Assembly (NCBI GenBank): GCA_018894105.1
Contig: CM032121.1
Coordinates: 3,891,007-3,955,006 of the forward strand
Direction: 5' to 3'
Length of the DNA: 64,000 nucleotides
DNA from: Jacaranda mimosifolia
Taxonomy: Eukaryota > Streptophyta > Magnoliopsida > Lamiales > Bignoniaceae
The position numbers and the translations under genes were made by a program. The notes beneath the pieces are model-generated. The model did no database searches, was not told the DNA's origin, and saw only the letters and a list, made by a program, of their open reading frames with translations. Shown one piece after another: positions 24,986-37,660 of the stretch. Position 1 is the first letter of the stretch; each line of letters opens with the position of its first letter.

Positions 24986-26721
24986 ATGGATTGTTGTGAA
25001 AACCCAGTGAAAATGGGTCGGGTGGTTTGCCCGAAGCCCCGTCGGGTAATGCCATCCAACGCCATGATGAACTTGAGATTTCATACACGGTAACTCTTTT
25101 TATTGTTTCTTTTTCTTTTTCAATCTTTGGAGGGATATGAGAAATAATCTATCCCATTTTAATGGAACAGTAACGATGCTGAATCGAAATCCGGTGCTGA
25201 ATTGCTTGGCTCAATCCTTCGTAAGGTAGATTTCATTCATAATCTGTTGACGATTTTAAAGAATGTGGGTTTGAGTACATAATTGACGGTGGCATCTTAA
25301 TGTGTTTTGATGAGTTCTTTTTTTTTTTTTTTTTTTCAATGGATCAATTGATTTATTCTTGAATTTATGTATGTGGAGTGCCTGTTTGTATGATATACTA
25401 TGTTTCCGAGATCGGATTTCATATTTGAGTAAACCTCATAATCGCAAGAAATAGGGTTTTTTGGTTATAGGCGAATGAAAAGGAAATTTGGAACAGGATC
25501 CTGTAGGAAACCCCCTCAAAATCTGACGCGAAAGTTTCTTTTCATGCGGCTTGGATGGGGATTAAAATCCTATGAATATGATATGTTAATGTTGGTTTTC
25601 TGTCTTTTTAGATGCTAATTGTTGACTAAAGGTTAGGGTTCTCAAAGTGTTTGTGTAAAAGCCTGTTAGAACGCTGGCTATAAATGAATTCTTATTCATT
25701 GACAGAAAATTGTTTAGTTTAGGGGTTTGCTTTTGTTTGATTTGGTTTGTGCTTTTTCCAATGAATTTTTCGGTGATAACATTTTGGTTAATCAGAAGTT
25801 ATCTTTTGTTTTCCTCCCATTTCCGGGGTGGTTTTAGGAGTTATTATTTGTGTTACTCCTCGGACATCCATACATGCCATATGTTCATAAAACTAGGCCC
25901 TAGAGTTGCATTTGCCGCCTGTCAACTACAAATAGGCTTACTATAAAGATGCCAACAATGAAAGGAAGTATTGATCTACCTTGATGAGTTGATGTTCAGG
26001 ATAGATAACTCCATCTGGTCACTGGTAGAAAACATAGCTGCAAGCATTTAGGGTGAGATTGTTTTGCACTATAAAGTTATTGATCCATATTTTATTTCCT
26101 AAAAGAAGCCAAAACTCACGGATGGTTTTCAGCACATATGCCTATTGTTCATTTCAATGAGATGCCGATAATTAGTTTGAACTCATCTAGAAAGCCAATT
26201 TATATCTTGAGTTTAAAATCAAAAACAAAGTGACAGAGTACAAAAATTTGGCGCGTTACTGAAAGAGGGAAAGGTCAAGTCTGCTTCGCATCTCCAGACG
26301 GAATTTGCATTTAAAAGTCAAGAATTAGATTCAAATCCTATACTTAAGAAGGGTTTCATATTAAGTAAATTATCTCATTCTCTTTCAACTAACATTCATA
26401 GTTTCCTTATTATTCAGTCTCTTCCCACTTTCTTGAGCCTAATTTTCTAATTATTCTCTTTTTCAACAGGAGGACTTTAAAGCAGAGCGATGTGCAACTC
26501 TATCATCTTCACCCCCATTTTTCTTTGGATCTCCTCCATGCAGAGCCCCAAATCCTTTAGTACAAGATGCACATTTCGGGGTTGAAAAGCTAACCCCCAT
26601 ATATAAACCACCTAAAGATTCAGCTCCACCTCAATCACCTCATGCCAGAGAGAAGAAACAAGCAGCTGTAAGAGTGGAAGGTTTTCACTGCCCTAGTTCC
26701 CGTCCTGTTTTCATGAAATAG
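24986..26721 (+). CDS. Small conserved-looking plant protein of unknown function
   Basis: Three exons, 24986-25089, 25171-25225 and 26470-26721, encode 136 residues starting MDCCENPVKMGRVVCPKPRR and ending SSRPVFMK. The ATG at 24986 is the first after an in-frame TAA; a second ATG lies nine codons on. All introns are GT-AG and the phases agree (CG/T and phase 0). The protein is basic and proline-rich, without a membrane segment or signal peptide. GAELLGSILRKEDF followed by SSSPPFFFGSPP and PNPLVQDAHFG looks like a short linear-motif protein; I believe similar GSPP/NPL-QD stretches occur in plant hypothetical proteins but cannot name a family. Intron 2 is long (about 1.24 kb). The 3' UTR probably extends to about 27060. 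No function is claimed. Confidence 0.75.
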
Positions 26722-27102
26722 AATTCATCAACCGTGTATATAGAAGAATTCTATATGTCTTGAAGAGGGGTGGAGAGATGGAGAAAAGCAATGACAACCT
26801 AAAGAAGTAAAGTGTTGACATTGCAAAGGAGATTGTTTTAGAGGAAATTCTAGTTGATAATGTACATAGAGAATAACCCGGTTTTCGCTGTAGCTGACCA
26901 GATGATGGGAAGTTGGAACTATTTGAATTGTTGACTGGGTTCCAAGTATTCCCAGGAAGGTCTTTTGTAAAGAGTTTTGTTTGTAAATATATAGCAATGT
27001 TTGTGTCCAAGCTTCTTCAAGTTTTATGTAAACAGCCAGAAGGCTATTGAATTTCAATTTCTTAATCTTTTTATGGATTCTTTAGATTATTGGTGGTGTA
27101 AT

Positions 27103-27948
27103 TAGGGGTGTTCATTGGATAAATCTGATCCGATGAACCCGACTATCCAAACTGAACCAATCTAATTGGTTCGGGTTTGGTCGGGTAATCAAGTTTGATC
27201 GGGTAAAATCCGATCAAATCCGATTACATTTGGTTCGCTTCTCGGATTTTATATTCACTTATCCGACCCGACCTGACCCGATGATTTAATTAAAATAAAT
27301 ATATATTTTTTAATTATGATTTTTATTATTTATATTTATATTTAATGTTCAACTGAGACTTGAATTTGGGATTTTATATTATTAATTATGGCATGTAGTA
27401 AATAAAGAGATAATTTATAACAATTATGAATTGCGATGTTCGGGTGCAATATTGTGCTCTTTTAAGTTTTGATGAATAATTTGATTATCTTGATACGATT
27501 AATGTTAATATTGTTTATGTAGGCCATCTATTCAATTTTAATTTAGATACAGTTGGAGCTTGCCAATTTTTTCTTAAAGAAACTGCAACTGGTGCTTGCT
27601 TCTTCTTCTTCTTCTTCTTCTTCTTCTTCTTCTTTTTAGACAATTGGACAATTGTTGGGTTTTGGTCATATAGTACACTAGTTTCAATATTTTACCTACT
27701 TAAAATTGAATTTTTAATTATTTCATTAATTGAAAATATATAATCATAATAATATCCAATTTTTGAAAAGGTAAAATTTAAAATAATAATAATAATTAAA
27801 GAGATGTACCCGACTACCCGACCTAAATTGAATTGGTTTGATTCGGGTCAGGGAATCCAATTCTATGAAACCCAACCCGAACCAACCTAATTAAATTGAA
27901 TTGATTCGAACCGTTTTTTCTTACAAACCGGACCCATGAACACCCCTA
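27103..27948. mobile_element. Non-autonomous hAT-like DNA transposon, 846 bp
   Basis: The terminal inverted repeats are taggggtgttcat (27103) and atgaacacccctA (ending 27948). Inward of these, both ends are rich in cccgacc and gggtcgg motifs. The outer 8-mers ggtgtaat and ggaatagt match at five of eight positions, compatible with a decayed hAT target duplication. A (CTT)n microsatellite lies at about 27600-27633. There is no transposase coding. Confidence 0.65.
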
Positions 27949-28268
27949 GGAATAGTCTCATTCTGGTATGGCAAGAGTTTTTATATCTTTTCCTCATAGT
28001 TTCCTATATTTGTGGTCTTTCCATAGATATCATCCACATTGTTGTGTTAATGAGCATTGCAAGGGAGAACATATAGATGTGACTTGTGAGACGTTTGCAC
28101 TTTACAGGGCTATGCTGAACCATTCCTAATTTTTCCAAGTTGTGGTTCTGTGGGCTTGCAGAAATATATAATAGTGTAAGAAAGAGACAAGATTACTTTC
28201 GTCATTACATAGATAAAAGTTTCCGATTATTAATTTTTATTACACAAAAGTTTGTCGGAATCAAAAGT

Positions 28269-28340
28269 GATGCTGCCCAGGATCGAACTGGGGACCTTCA
28301 GTGTGTAAGACTGACGTGATAACCACTACACCACAGCATC
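28269..28340 (-). tRNA. tRNA-Val (anticodon TAC)
   Basis: The 72-nt gene has a perfect 7-bp acceptor stem (GATGCTG/CAGCATC). The D arm contains TGTAGTGGTTATCAC, and the anticodon stem TCAGT/ACTGA encloses the loop CTTACAC, giving anticodon TAC. The T arm is CCCAG-TTCGATC-CTGGG. The internal A box (TGGTGTAGTGG) and B box (GTTCGATCC) are intact. It has no intron and no encoded CCA, as expected for a nuclear gene. Confidence 0.93.
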
Positions 28341-29222
28341 ATCTTGCTTGTAAAATTATTTATCATCGTCAAAGCGCAAGATATTCCTTCGTTTTCACTT
28401 GTCTTAACTAAAATAGTATTGTAAGTCTTTTTTTTCTTTTTTTTTTTAAGATAAGTGTTGTAAATCTTTTAAAATATCTTATAAAATATTTGACGACTTT
28501 TTTATATAAACTTTGAAAATATAATGTAAAATTCTATAAATTATTTTTAAATAGTATGTAGTTCAAAACTTACTTTTAAAAATTTAACCAAGTTTATTGA
28601 ACCAAATTACTTATGGCATTCACTAAGTTCTAAATTTTTATTTTATCCAAATAATTTAAGTGTTTTAAAAATAAAATTTAACATATTATAGATATTTTAA
28701 TAAATTTTAGCCAAAACTCTCTAAATATCAACTACCTATGCTTGTAATATTGCTTAATCTTTCCTTTATTGTACAACATATAATGTCCAATCGTTAAGAT
28801 TGTAACGGACTTAGAATTCATATCATAAACCTAATACCATGATGGAATAATTTTTTATTTCAGTTGATGGTCCTTGTCTCTTCTCTTTTTAAAGAAAGGG
28901 TGGATGTAAGGAAAAATGATGAAAAGATATTGGAACATCTACTTGAAAGAGATGCTGCCATGCTGGAGGTATAAGTTCGTTTTAGTCATATAAAGTATTA
29001 GGAAATGAAATTCTAAAATGATACCTTATATTTCTGCAAAAGTATAAAGATATTCATACTGCAAAATTTTACTAGAATTGTTCATTTTTTATCCGAAACT
29101 TATGATTTGGTTCTTCACACAACAAGAAGAGGAAAACAATTTTTTATTACTGGTACCAAAAATAGAATTGTTGATTCAACAGCACTACTGCACTAGTTGA
29201 AATAAAAGTTGTGTTGCGGGTG
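28341..29222. other. AT-rich stretch without genes
   Basis: It lies upstream of the tRNA on the minus strand and consists of low-complexity AT-rich sequence with T-runs near 28430. I see nothing coding here. Confidence 0.4.
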
Positions 29223-29732
29223 GGGATGGCAAAATAATTCTCAACTTCGGGCCCCCAAATTCGGGGAATTTTTCCCTGCAGGGGATGGGGATGAGGATGA
29301 AAATACCCCCAAGACTAATTTGGAGATGGAGACAAGGATTACACTCCCCATCCCCGTTAAATAACTATACATATCTTAATGATATTTACATATATGTAAT
29401 TTTTTTTATTATTTTCTTAATTTCATCTAAATTATAATAATTAATGAATCATAAAGTATAAATAATAAAAATATATAATTTAAATATAATTTTTATTCCT
29501 AAATTTTAATTCTTATTACTAATTTCTAGTTATAAATTTGGTACTAAATTGGTAATGTATGTTATTTTGAGGATCCTCATGGAAATTCGGAGAACGGGGA
29601 TAGGGGGTAAAATTTCCCCACGGCGGGGATCAGGAACAGGGACAAGGACGGGGGATGGGTTGGGGTTCGGGGACGAGGACGGAAACAGGGGCGTAGCTCC
29701 CCGCCCTATTCCCCGTGGGTGCCATTCCTAGC
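29223..29732. mobile_element. Probable non-autonomous DNA transposon with G/C-rich ends
   Basis: The ends are G-rich on the left (gggtggggatggcaaa) and C-rich complementary on the right (ccccgtgggtgccattccta). They share the inverted core ggatggca/tgccattcc and enclose an AT-rich middle. The terminal 100 bp on each side are stacked ggggat/cgggga motifs. No target duplication was resolved. It inserts 250 bp downstream of rbcS. Confidence 0.5.
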
Positions 29733-29982
29733 TGTAGGATGTCAAAAAATTGGTCTACTACAAAAATAAACACACTAAAACATAATCAAACACAACACAA
29801 CTAGAACACATCCCGTTTTCACTCAAAAATAACAAATTTATTTTAACATCCGGTACACTTGTTCCGAGAAACAAACACCAAATGCAGCACAAAAATTAAG
29901 GATACCAAGAAGGAACAAATAAAAGAAAAGATACAAAATGACTGATCCCTCACGGGAGGGTTAGTCATCTAAGTCGACAAAT

Positions 29983-31024
29983 TTAGTAGCCCGGTGGCTT
30001 GTAAACAATGAAACTGATGCATTGGACTTGGCGGACATTGTCGAACCCAATGATCCTTATGAACCCATCGGGGTGAGCCTTCTTGGCCTCCTCAATCTCC
30101 GCAGCCACTTGGGCTGCGTCCGTGCACCCAAACATGGGCAGCTTCCACATGGTCCAGTATCGCCCATCGTAGTACCCTGGGGACCTGTGGTTCTCACGGT
30201 ACACGAATCCATGCTGCAGGTACAACCCATACATCCAAGCACAACCATTATATTATATATTTAAGTAAAGAAAAGAACTTGCAAGAACAATTAATATGTT
30301 AAGTATAAACTCTCAACCCTAAAGAATAATTAATTAGCATGTTAAGTCTTGATTTGATGTAAGAAAGTTAAACCAACCTTAAGCTCAAATTCAATGCAAG
30401 GAATCCATTTCGAGCGGATAAGGTACTCAATTTCCTTAAGCAATTGTTCTTGGGTTAGATCGGGTAAGTAGGAAAGAGTCTCAAACTTCTTTTTACCAGT
30501 TGTGGGCCACACCTGCATTGCGTGTTTTTCACCAATAAAGATTAGCCACTTGTCGAGATGTAGGCAAAAATAACATTTCAAGATTTTTTTCGTTCGTAAG
30601 CGACAAAATTAGTTCTTTTTATCAAACCAGCTATATTTTGTTAAAATGTGTATTAGGTAACTGCAATTTGATTCATAAAAGTAATGCAGCTCATAATATT
30701 ATATCGGGTTGAATAAGAATTGATGAAAATACATAATATCAATTATCCTTAGAGTTAGATTAATTCATAAAATACCATATATAATGTGAAACTAATGCCA
30801 ATAAACCAAATGACTATTGGCAAAAGTTGGTTCAACATTAATACCTTCATGCATTGTACTCTTCCACCATTACTAGCAATAGAAGTAATGTCATTAGACT
30901 TCTTGGTGATGGGGAAGGATGAAGTCGACTTGAGGCCGGTGAAGGATGCCACCATGCTCGCCTGAGCACGGCTGGCGGAGCAGGCGGCAACACCGGCGGC
31001 TGAAAAAGTAACTGAGGATGCCAT
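29983..31024 (-). CDS. rbcS: Ribulose bisphosphate carboxylase small subunit, chloroplast precursor
   Basis: Small subunit of RuBisCO, assembled with eight plastid-encoded large subunits for CO2 fixation in the stroma. Three exons, 31024-30845, 30512-30378 and 30213-29983, encode 181 residues, the usual precursor length and the usual dicot two-intron layout. Residues 1 to about 58 are a Ser/Ala-rich transit peptide ([20 protein letters not shown]...) ending GGRVQC, with mature protein starting [20 protein letters not shown]. The conserved [36 protein letters not shown] and [13 protein letters not shown] blocks are intact. Exon 1 ends just inside the mature protein (QCMK) and exon 2 ends EFELK, as in other dicot rbcS genes. 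Expression is expected to be light-regulated and leaf-specific. Confidence 0.98.
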
Positions 31025-31140
31025 TGATGATGCTATATTTGTAAGAATGTAATATTCTTTCTTGTTTTGTTCTTCTCAATTTGCTACTAACTCTAACACT
31101 CTTCACTGGCCTTGAGGACTCTTTCCAAACTCCCTATTGC

Positions 31141-31557
31141 CTATTTATAGTGGCAAGTTAGCATCTAAGGGACAAAATTAACTGAATTGGCATAGTTTTG
31201 GACACTTCCTGGCCATTGGATTATGTGGCTCATTACACCATAAAACCTTTTGGTGGTAGAAAAATTTTTGGGAGTGTACATAGCCTTATCATTTTTGGCA
31301 CCACATATGATCAGTGTGGCCATGCACTTGGTGAGACCTTATTTATCTTATCTGATAAAAAGAGGAAATGGGAGGACAGAAAGACTTGGAGGGTTTGGTT
31401 TTAATGGCCAGAGATTAAATTTTTGTGAGAAGTCTCTAGAGGAAAGGGTAGAGGAAATGGAGACCATCCCTTTGTTCAGACATTATGGGATCACATACCA
31501 CTGGTCTGAAACCATAATGAAGAAATTTTTTGTGCCTTTTGTCTGTGGAGCCTTATC
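31141..31557 (-). promoter_or_regulatory. rbcS: rbcS promoter with TATA box, CCAAT and I-boxes
   Basis: On the minus strand a TATA box ctataaatag covers 31141-31150, about 117 bp upstream of the ATG. A CCAAT pentamer lies at 31215-31219. GATAAG I-box motifs occur at 31285-31290, 31347-31352 and 31552-31557. I-boxes are established light-response elements of rbcS promoters. A canonical CACGTG G-box was not seen in this interval. Confidence 0.65.
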
Positions 31558-31559
31558 CA

Positions 31560-32548
31560 TGGGTTGAATCAATTATAGTTGAGAATTAAATATTTTCTTG
31601 CTTCATAGCCTCGTGTGATTCTATATATGCATTGCAAAACTAAACCCTCATACCAAAACATTAGCCATTTATGAAGTTTGAATGAAAGTCATTTTTCGTT
31701 GTCTACGAAATCGAGAAGACTATAAAATAGAAGGATTGCTAATCTTAGATAGGTAAACTTTTATCCTTATTTCTTTCTTTACATTATAAATCATGCCGTA
31801 ACAAAGTTCAAGATGTCTCGACCTCCTTCATGTTTATATATTATGGTACCAAGGTAAATGTAATCTCCAAATATTCAAAATACTCCAACTAATACTCAAA
31901 AGTATATACTGTATATGATTTTTCTGTCGATCAATAATTGCATGCATTTGCACTGTGAATGTGAGGAAGTAGGTCATTAACTCAGAAACAATAAATCAAG
32001 CTAGTATTTTCTTCTGTTAAATGATCCCTCCATGTGGCAACATGGCAGGGAAAAAAGGAAAAAGAGGAATGTGGTTTCTCTTAATTTTGGCATCACAGAC
32101 TCCTAGTGGGAGGCTCGCACGATAGGCTATTAGCTTAGTGATGGAGTTTGCCCCTAATTCAACCACATAACTATAATAGTTAATTGGGGAATAAAATCAA
32201 AATTAGAGATTCATTGGAAAGCAAAGATATGGAGAAGCCTCAATGTTTATACTACCTAAAGGGAACTTATAAGTGGAATTCACATTTTATCATTATATCT
32301 GAAAATTACATACATTCACATTCAAGCTTTGAGCTGGTTTAGACAGAGTAACATGTTTGGACTTTGGAATTTGGACAGACTATGAAATTACAGAGAATTA
32401 GATGTTCCCCGGTCCAGTTGGGCTTCACAAAGCCCATTGCAGAGTGAAACTGGTCCAGCAACCTTGGGCTACTAACTAGGCTGACAACATACTTTTAGGA
32501 CCATTGGAGCTTGGTAGTGGAATAAGAGTTACACCAACTTTCTTCAAC
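31560..32548. other. Intergenic stretch upstream of rbcS
   Basis: AT-rich sequence with no supported exon. It may include distal rbcS regulatory DNA; nothing specific was recognised. Confidence 0.35.
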
Positions 32549-32564
32549 CAAGCTTAACCATAAG

Positions 32565-32679
32565 CCGACTGGCCTGTGGCCCAGCGGCATAAGACTTCCA
32601 CATAATGTGAGAGGTCAGGAGTTCGAGCCCTAACGAACTCTCGAAGTGCATGTATATAAAAAATTTTAAAAAAAAAAAA
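32565..32679 (+). mobile_element. tRNA-derived SINE, copy 3 (best preserved)
   Basis: The 115-bp body has A box tggcccagcggcataag and B box aggagttcgagccc, followed by ctctcgaagtgcatgtatat and an A-rich tail ending in a 12-A run. The flanks caagcttaaccataag (32549-32564) and caagcttaaacataag (32680-32695) are a 16-bp target duplication with one mismatch. It is the youngest-looking of the three copies. Confidence 0.85.
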
Positions 32680-32695
32680 CAAGCTTAAACATAAG

Positions 32696-35600
32696 AAGTT
32701 GAGTTTAAATATATTTTTCTATTTAATAAAATTTGAAACTCTACCCAAGTTCGATTTATTTAGTAAATATATATATATATGGACAAAAAAATCGAATTAT
32801 TCGTGTTCGATTGAATTATGTCTATTAAAATTTGATGTTGTTGACGATCAATTAAATCACATTCAAGCACAATTTTTTTAAATTTCGAAAATTCAAACAG
32901 TTCACTTCAATCAATTCATTTATGTCCCTGCTTATAATTATCAATATACTAATATTGGGGATTTAGGAATGACATAGATAGTTATATTTATTAAATTTGA
33001 GATTTTGATGTAATTATGAATATGTAGTCCCATACTTATGAGAAAATAATCAATGGTTGAAAAGTGGAGAAAAACTCAACCTTATTCAAATGTATTTCCA
33101 AATAACACTTTAAGATGTTTGCTGAAATTTAGATTTTAATAAGGAAATATTTATAAGACATTATATCATTTTAATATGACTGAAAATCATTTTCTTATAC
33201 TACATAGTCGAATGGTTTAGAGGAGGTTCGTTTCTAGCTAGTCAATCCTTCGATATTCCTTAAAGCAAAATAACAGTTAAGAGTTATTGAAATTGATCGA
33301 ACCAAGAAAAAAAAAACCCTCAAATCAATGATTAGTAAAGAGAAAAAATTTTGGAAAAAGTAATTTATATTTTAATTAATACGCATTTGGAAAAAAAAAT
33401 TGGAAAAAATAATTTATATTTTAATTAATACGCATTTGTAATTATTTAGTAGTTACGGCAGCCCACATGAATTGCATGAATTAATAAATCTGAGACTAGT
33501 CAGTGCCACATAAGCTCTAATTATTAAATTTGACTATGCTAAAAATTAATTAGATAAATAAATAATTCAACTATACCATGATTTGCTTAGCAAGCATGAA
33601 TTTATAATGAATTGGGCTGTCTAGAGATTTCCATCCCACATTACATATGTGACGAATAAATATTTCATAAAAGTACAATTGAGGCACATGTCATTTTGGA
33701 TTAGCTCTGGAAAAATTTTATTTTAGCATAAGTGATTCTTTTATTATAATTAATGTTGATAAAAAAATTGATTTTATTAAAATGCAATTGGCCAAGAAAA
33801 CTCCAATTTTCTTTATACAAAATATTGATTACTGTATTAAACAACCCAAATATGATTATAGCTTGGGTTGCGTAATACTTCAGTAGATTTGAAATGATAA
33901 AAAATTCATCATTTATAATGTTTTCTTAAAAAAAAAAAAAGTGATTTTGCTTTTGAATATTGTCGAATGCTGACATACTTACATAAGATTTACAAAGACA
34001 TATTAGTTATTTAGCAAAAAAATATTTCAAATCTATAATAACACAAGGAATAATTTAAAAAATACATCTCACCACATGAAAATAATATTTTTTTCTTATG
34101 TAAATACTTTAAATTCTCTATTTATTTGGACATTTTGAATCAACCAAACAAATAGAGTAGGAATTGCTCTAACTTCTATTCATTTTGTTTCGGTTATTTT
34201 GTTTGTATTGATAGAACGTTCGCGCTCTCATGTTACGAAAAATCATATCAGATGCTCTGACAGCTAACATAGATGTCAAAAAATGATTTCAGGAGTTAAA
34301 ACAGAAAGGTCAAATTCACAATAAGCACAGAGCAAGTATGAAAAATATTATGCACTCGTTCTAGGCAAATGGTTTGATTAGACATTTACTAAAAATCGAC
34401 TTTGTGCATTTCGCTATTTCATATATCAGAAAGAATGAATTATCCATCAGACTTAAAATTCCTCTTCAATTGCATTAATATCAATATGTTTTCTTCCATT
34501 TACGCCAAGGCAAGAATTCAACATCCCCTTAATTAAAATTAAAAAAAAATTATTCATTCCTTGTTGAATAGAAAAATTGAATTTCGATCGTTGATAATTT
34601 TGTCATAAAAATGACAAGATCTTCATTAAATTAAAAAAAAAAAAAAACACAAACTGATAACTTTTGCCTGCTTGAAAATTTATAATATATGATAAAATAT
34701 GAAATATCAATTGCAATAAAAAAAAACTAAAGTGACTAATTATATGTAATTAATGCACAAATCACGAGCTTTAAGTCAAAGTACTAAAAACAAACACACG
34801 CACGCAAACATGATCTAACAAAATTTAGGAACCAAAAACAACCTTATTTGATTGGAGGAGAAGAAATCTTGCACATGCTTAAAGACTTTAATCTTCTTCT
34901 TACATTATAGAAATAATACCATAATCATCGACCCCACCGACGATAATCATAATTTATTATTCTTAATTAATCGAAACCCCCTACTTGGAACAATGTGTGG
35001 GGAAGTTAATCCAGTTGGCACCTTCGTTAGATTTCGTTTGAACGAAGTAAACTATTGTTTCCCAAACATTTGTATCTACGTGCAATCCATCGAATTTTGC
35101 AAGAGAATTGGTCCATTGATTACACCTAATCCTTACAACATAGTATAGTCCAAGTAGACATACCTATATTATTAAAAAAAAATATTAAAAAACCCCCAAT
35201 TTGGGAGGGAAAAATCCAACCTTTGAAGAAATAAATGCATAATCCCATTAAAATATCAATTAAAAGATAAAGGATGTGAAGTTAAAGAGATTTTCTCATT
35301 TTACACTATTTCGAAAATAGAAAACGCAATTGTTTATACTATTTTCAATGAAAACATCATCCATTTTTTTTTCATACTTATAAAAAATCTATGATACCTA
35401 CTAATTTAAAAATAATTAAAATTTATTAACTAATTAAATATTAATTTTTTTCCCTATCATTCCAAAACAATGGGATCCACATAAAATTTAATACTAATTT
35501 TTATCACATTATAATACACTAACTTATTAAATAATTATTTTTTTCTATCTTCTCAAGATAACGGGGCCCACAATCAACTAAACAATAATAATTAATACTA

Positions 35601-37260
35601 TTATATTAAAATATTATTTTCAATATACATTTTTTTCAAATTTTTCATAATTCTTATTTATTTACAATTTTATTTTCACATCAAAAATAATAATAATAAA
35701 ATAAAAATACGTTCTAAAATGATAAAAATAAAAAATGAGAATAAAAACACAATCAATCCAGGTCAAAGTATTTATTTATTTTTGAATGACATATATAGAT
35801 GGCAAGAAAACAAAGGTGTCATTCATTGTATTTGTGTTACAAGGCTGAGTCAGTTTCCTCAAGATTCTCAGCGGCAGCCCACATGCTATAAATGTGTCTT
35901 GAGCAAATACTACTTGATTGTTGCCATAAATAAGGGATGAGTTTGGTGGTCCTTTTTTTCAAAAAAAAAAAAGAAAAAAGAATAATAATAATAAAATAAA
36001 TTAAAATTAGTCACGTATTTTGCAAATTTTTATGTCTTTTGAGCCACGTTTCAAATTTTCAGGTCAAATAGTTTATTTTAATAAGTATTTGATTTTTATT
36101 TTGCAATGTACACTTACATTAAGAGTGTTTTAATTATGAATTATATATACTTAGTATATATTCGTAATAAAATATATGAATAAACATTAAATGAAACAAA
36201 TAATTTAAAATGCCAAATTTTATGAATAAAAATATATAATAGTAGCTTGTGAGGATTAATGATAATGAGTTTAAGAGTAATTCAAATAGGAGCATAGGTG
36301 GGGGCATGATTTTTATTATTAATCTAACCGTTACCTTTATTACCATTTTAATTAAGTAATATTCTATTACCTTTTTATTTTAATTAAGTAATATTCTATT
36401 ATCTTTTTATTTCACTAGAACAAATAATCGAATAATAACTTTAATTTTCACCATTTATAGTCTGAAAAATGGGAATCAATTTAATAATGTTTTCATATTT
36501 CAACCAAACGCTTCTTATTTTTTATTATTTTCAAATCAAAGATATTATTTTTATCAAACATATGCAAAGAAAAAAGGGACAAATTTTGAGAAAAACACAA
36601 ATTAAACTAAAAATAATAATAAAAGAACTCCAAAAGCCGGCAAAGATCACCTACTAAGTCGACACTTAATTTCAAATTTATACTTTCAAAATATGAATAA
36701 AGGAAAATTTAACTTCAAAAAAGCACCCATGAACATCTCGAAATTTAATTATTTTATTTCTAATTTTTTTTAGAGAGAATATTACAAATGACAAATTTTT
36801 ATTCTTTAAACAGATTAGTATCTTTCTATTCACAAATCAAATAAATCGAAATATAAACTACACATAATGCACATAAAGTGTATAAAAGAGCCCATTTAAG
36901 TTCGAATACGAGGCCTCCTACATAGTAAGGGAGACTGATACTATTGAACTATAATTTACTAAACATTTTTTTCCTTTTTTTATAGTTAGTATTTTGTTTT
37001 AATTTCATAAAAATGCAAATTTCCATTTTGTCCTTTTTCTTACCCTTGTTCGTATATCCTAAATTAATAATTAATTTAGGTGGCAACCACCCAACTAAAT
37101 ATTAAAATACTCATGGTACGCCGTACGTTCAATTTTATTTAATCCCCCCAACATGGATTAATTTATCGCCCATTGGCCAAGCCAGCGTTCGAATCCGGAT
37201 TAGAAAACAATCCACCAGTTGTCCCATCTTATGGGATAAGCACAAGTGACGTGACAAACG
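32696..37260. other. Long AT-rich intergenic stretch
   Basis: About 4.5 kb of AT-rich DNA with many A and T runs. It holds a two-copy 39-bp repeat (33351-33389 and 33400-33438, unit beginning ttggaaaaa-taatttatat). At about 36880-36970 there is a minus-strand SINE-like segment, with a B-box-like complement of aagttcgaat and an A-box-like complement of actattgaac. No coding exon is supported. Confidence 0.4.
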
Positions 37261-37269
37261 GGGATTATT

Positions 37270-37660
37270 CTACCCGTTTTCTGGGTGGCCCATAGGGTCG
37301 AAATTAGGCGCCCACAGACCCACCAAAAAGCTCAAGCCCAAAACCGGAAACCGGTGTCCAGTTTTGGTAGCGGTTTAGAGAGGCGGGGGGGGCGGGGGGG
37401 GAGGCGAACACGACTTCCAGAAAACCGGGAGGTGGGACCCGTCCGTCCCCTCGGCCTCCACGATATGTGGCGATTCGACCGCACTCTGACAGTGTCATGT
37501 GATTGCCACGCGCCGGCCCAATTTTTTGTTCCCGCTTGCATGGCGCATCCTCCCAATGCTCCCCCATCACGCTTCACGTGGCATTACTGCTACGCTTTGT
37601 TCTGTTGTGCGAGAGCCTGAGAGGTGACCTTCACCTTTTTGCACAATTGCGCCCCCCTGA
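37270..37660. other. GC-rich block of unknown nature in AT-rich surroundings
   Basis: About 390 bp is strikingly GC-rich, with G-runs (ggcggggggggcggggggg) near 37380-37402, ccggaaaccgg and gcgccggccc motifs, and an ABRE/G-box-like tcacgtggc at 37576-37584. Reading frames are open on both strands through the block, but composition alone explains this. It could be a CpG-rich regulatory island, the eroded end of a transposon, or transferred DNA. Confidence 0.4.

Noticed and set aside
29549..29731. 60-codon Gly/Arg-rich frame
   Set aside because: It is a translation of the G-rich end of the transposon-like element at 29223-29732.
34852..35148. 98-codon plus-strand open frame
   Set aside because: It begins with TTG rather than ATG, lies in AT-rich intergenic DNA and resembles no protein family; no splice or promoter context supports it.
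37285..37620. Open frames on both strands in the GC-rich block
   Set aside because: Stops are rare simply because the block is GC-rich; the translations are low-complexity Arg/Pro/Gly and no start context or family match is evident.
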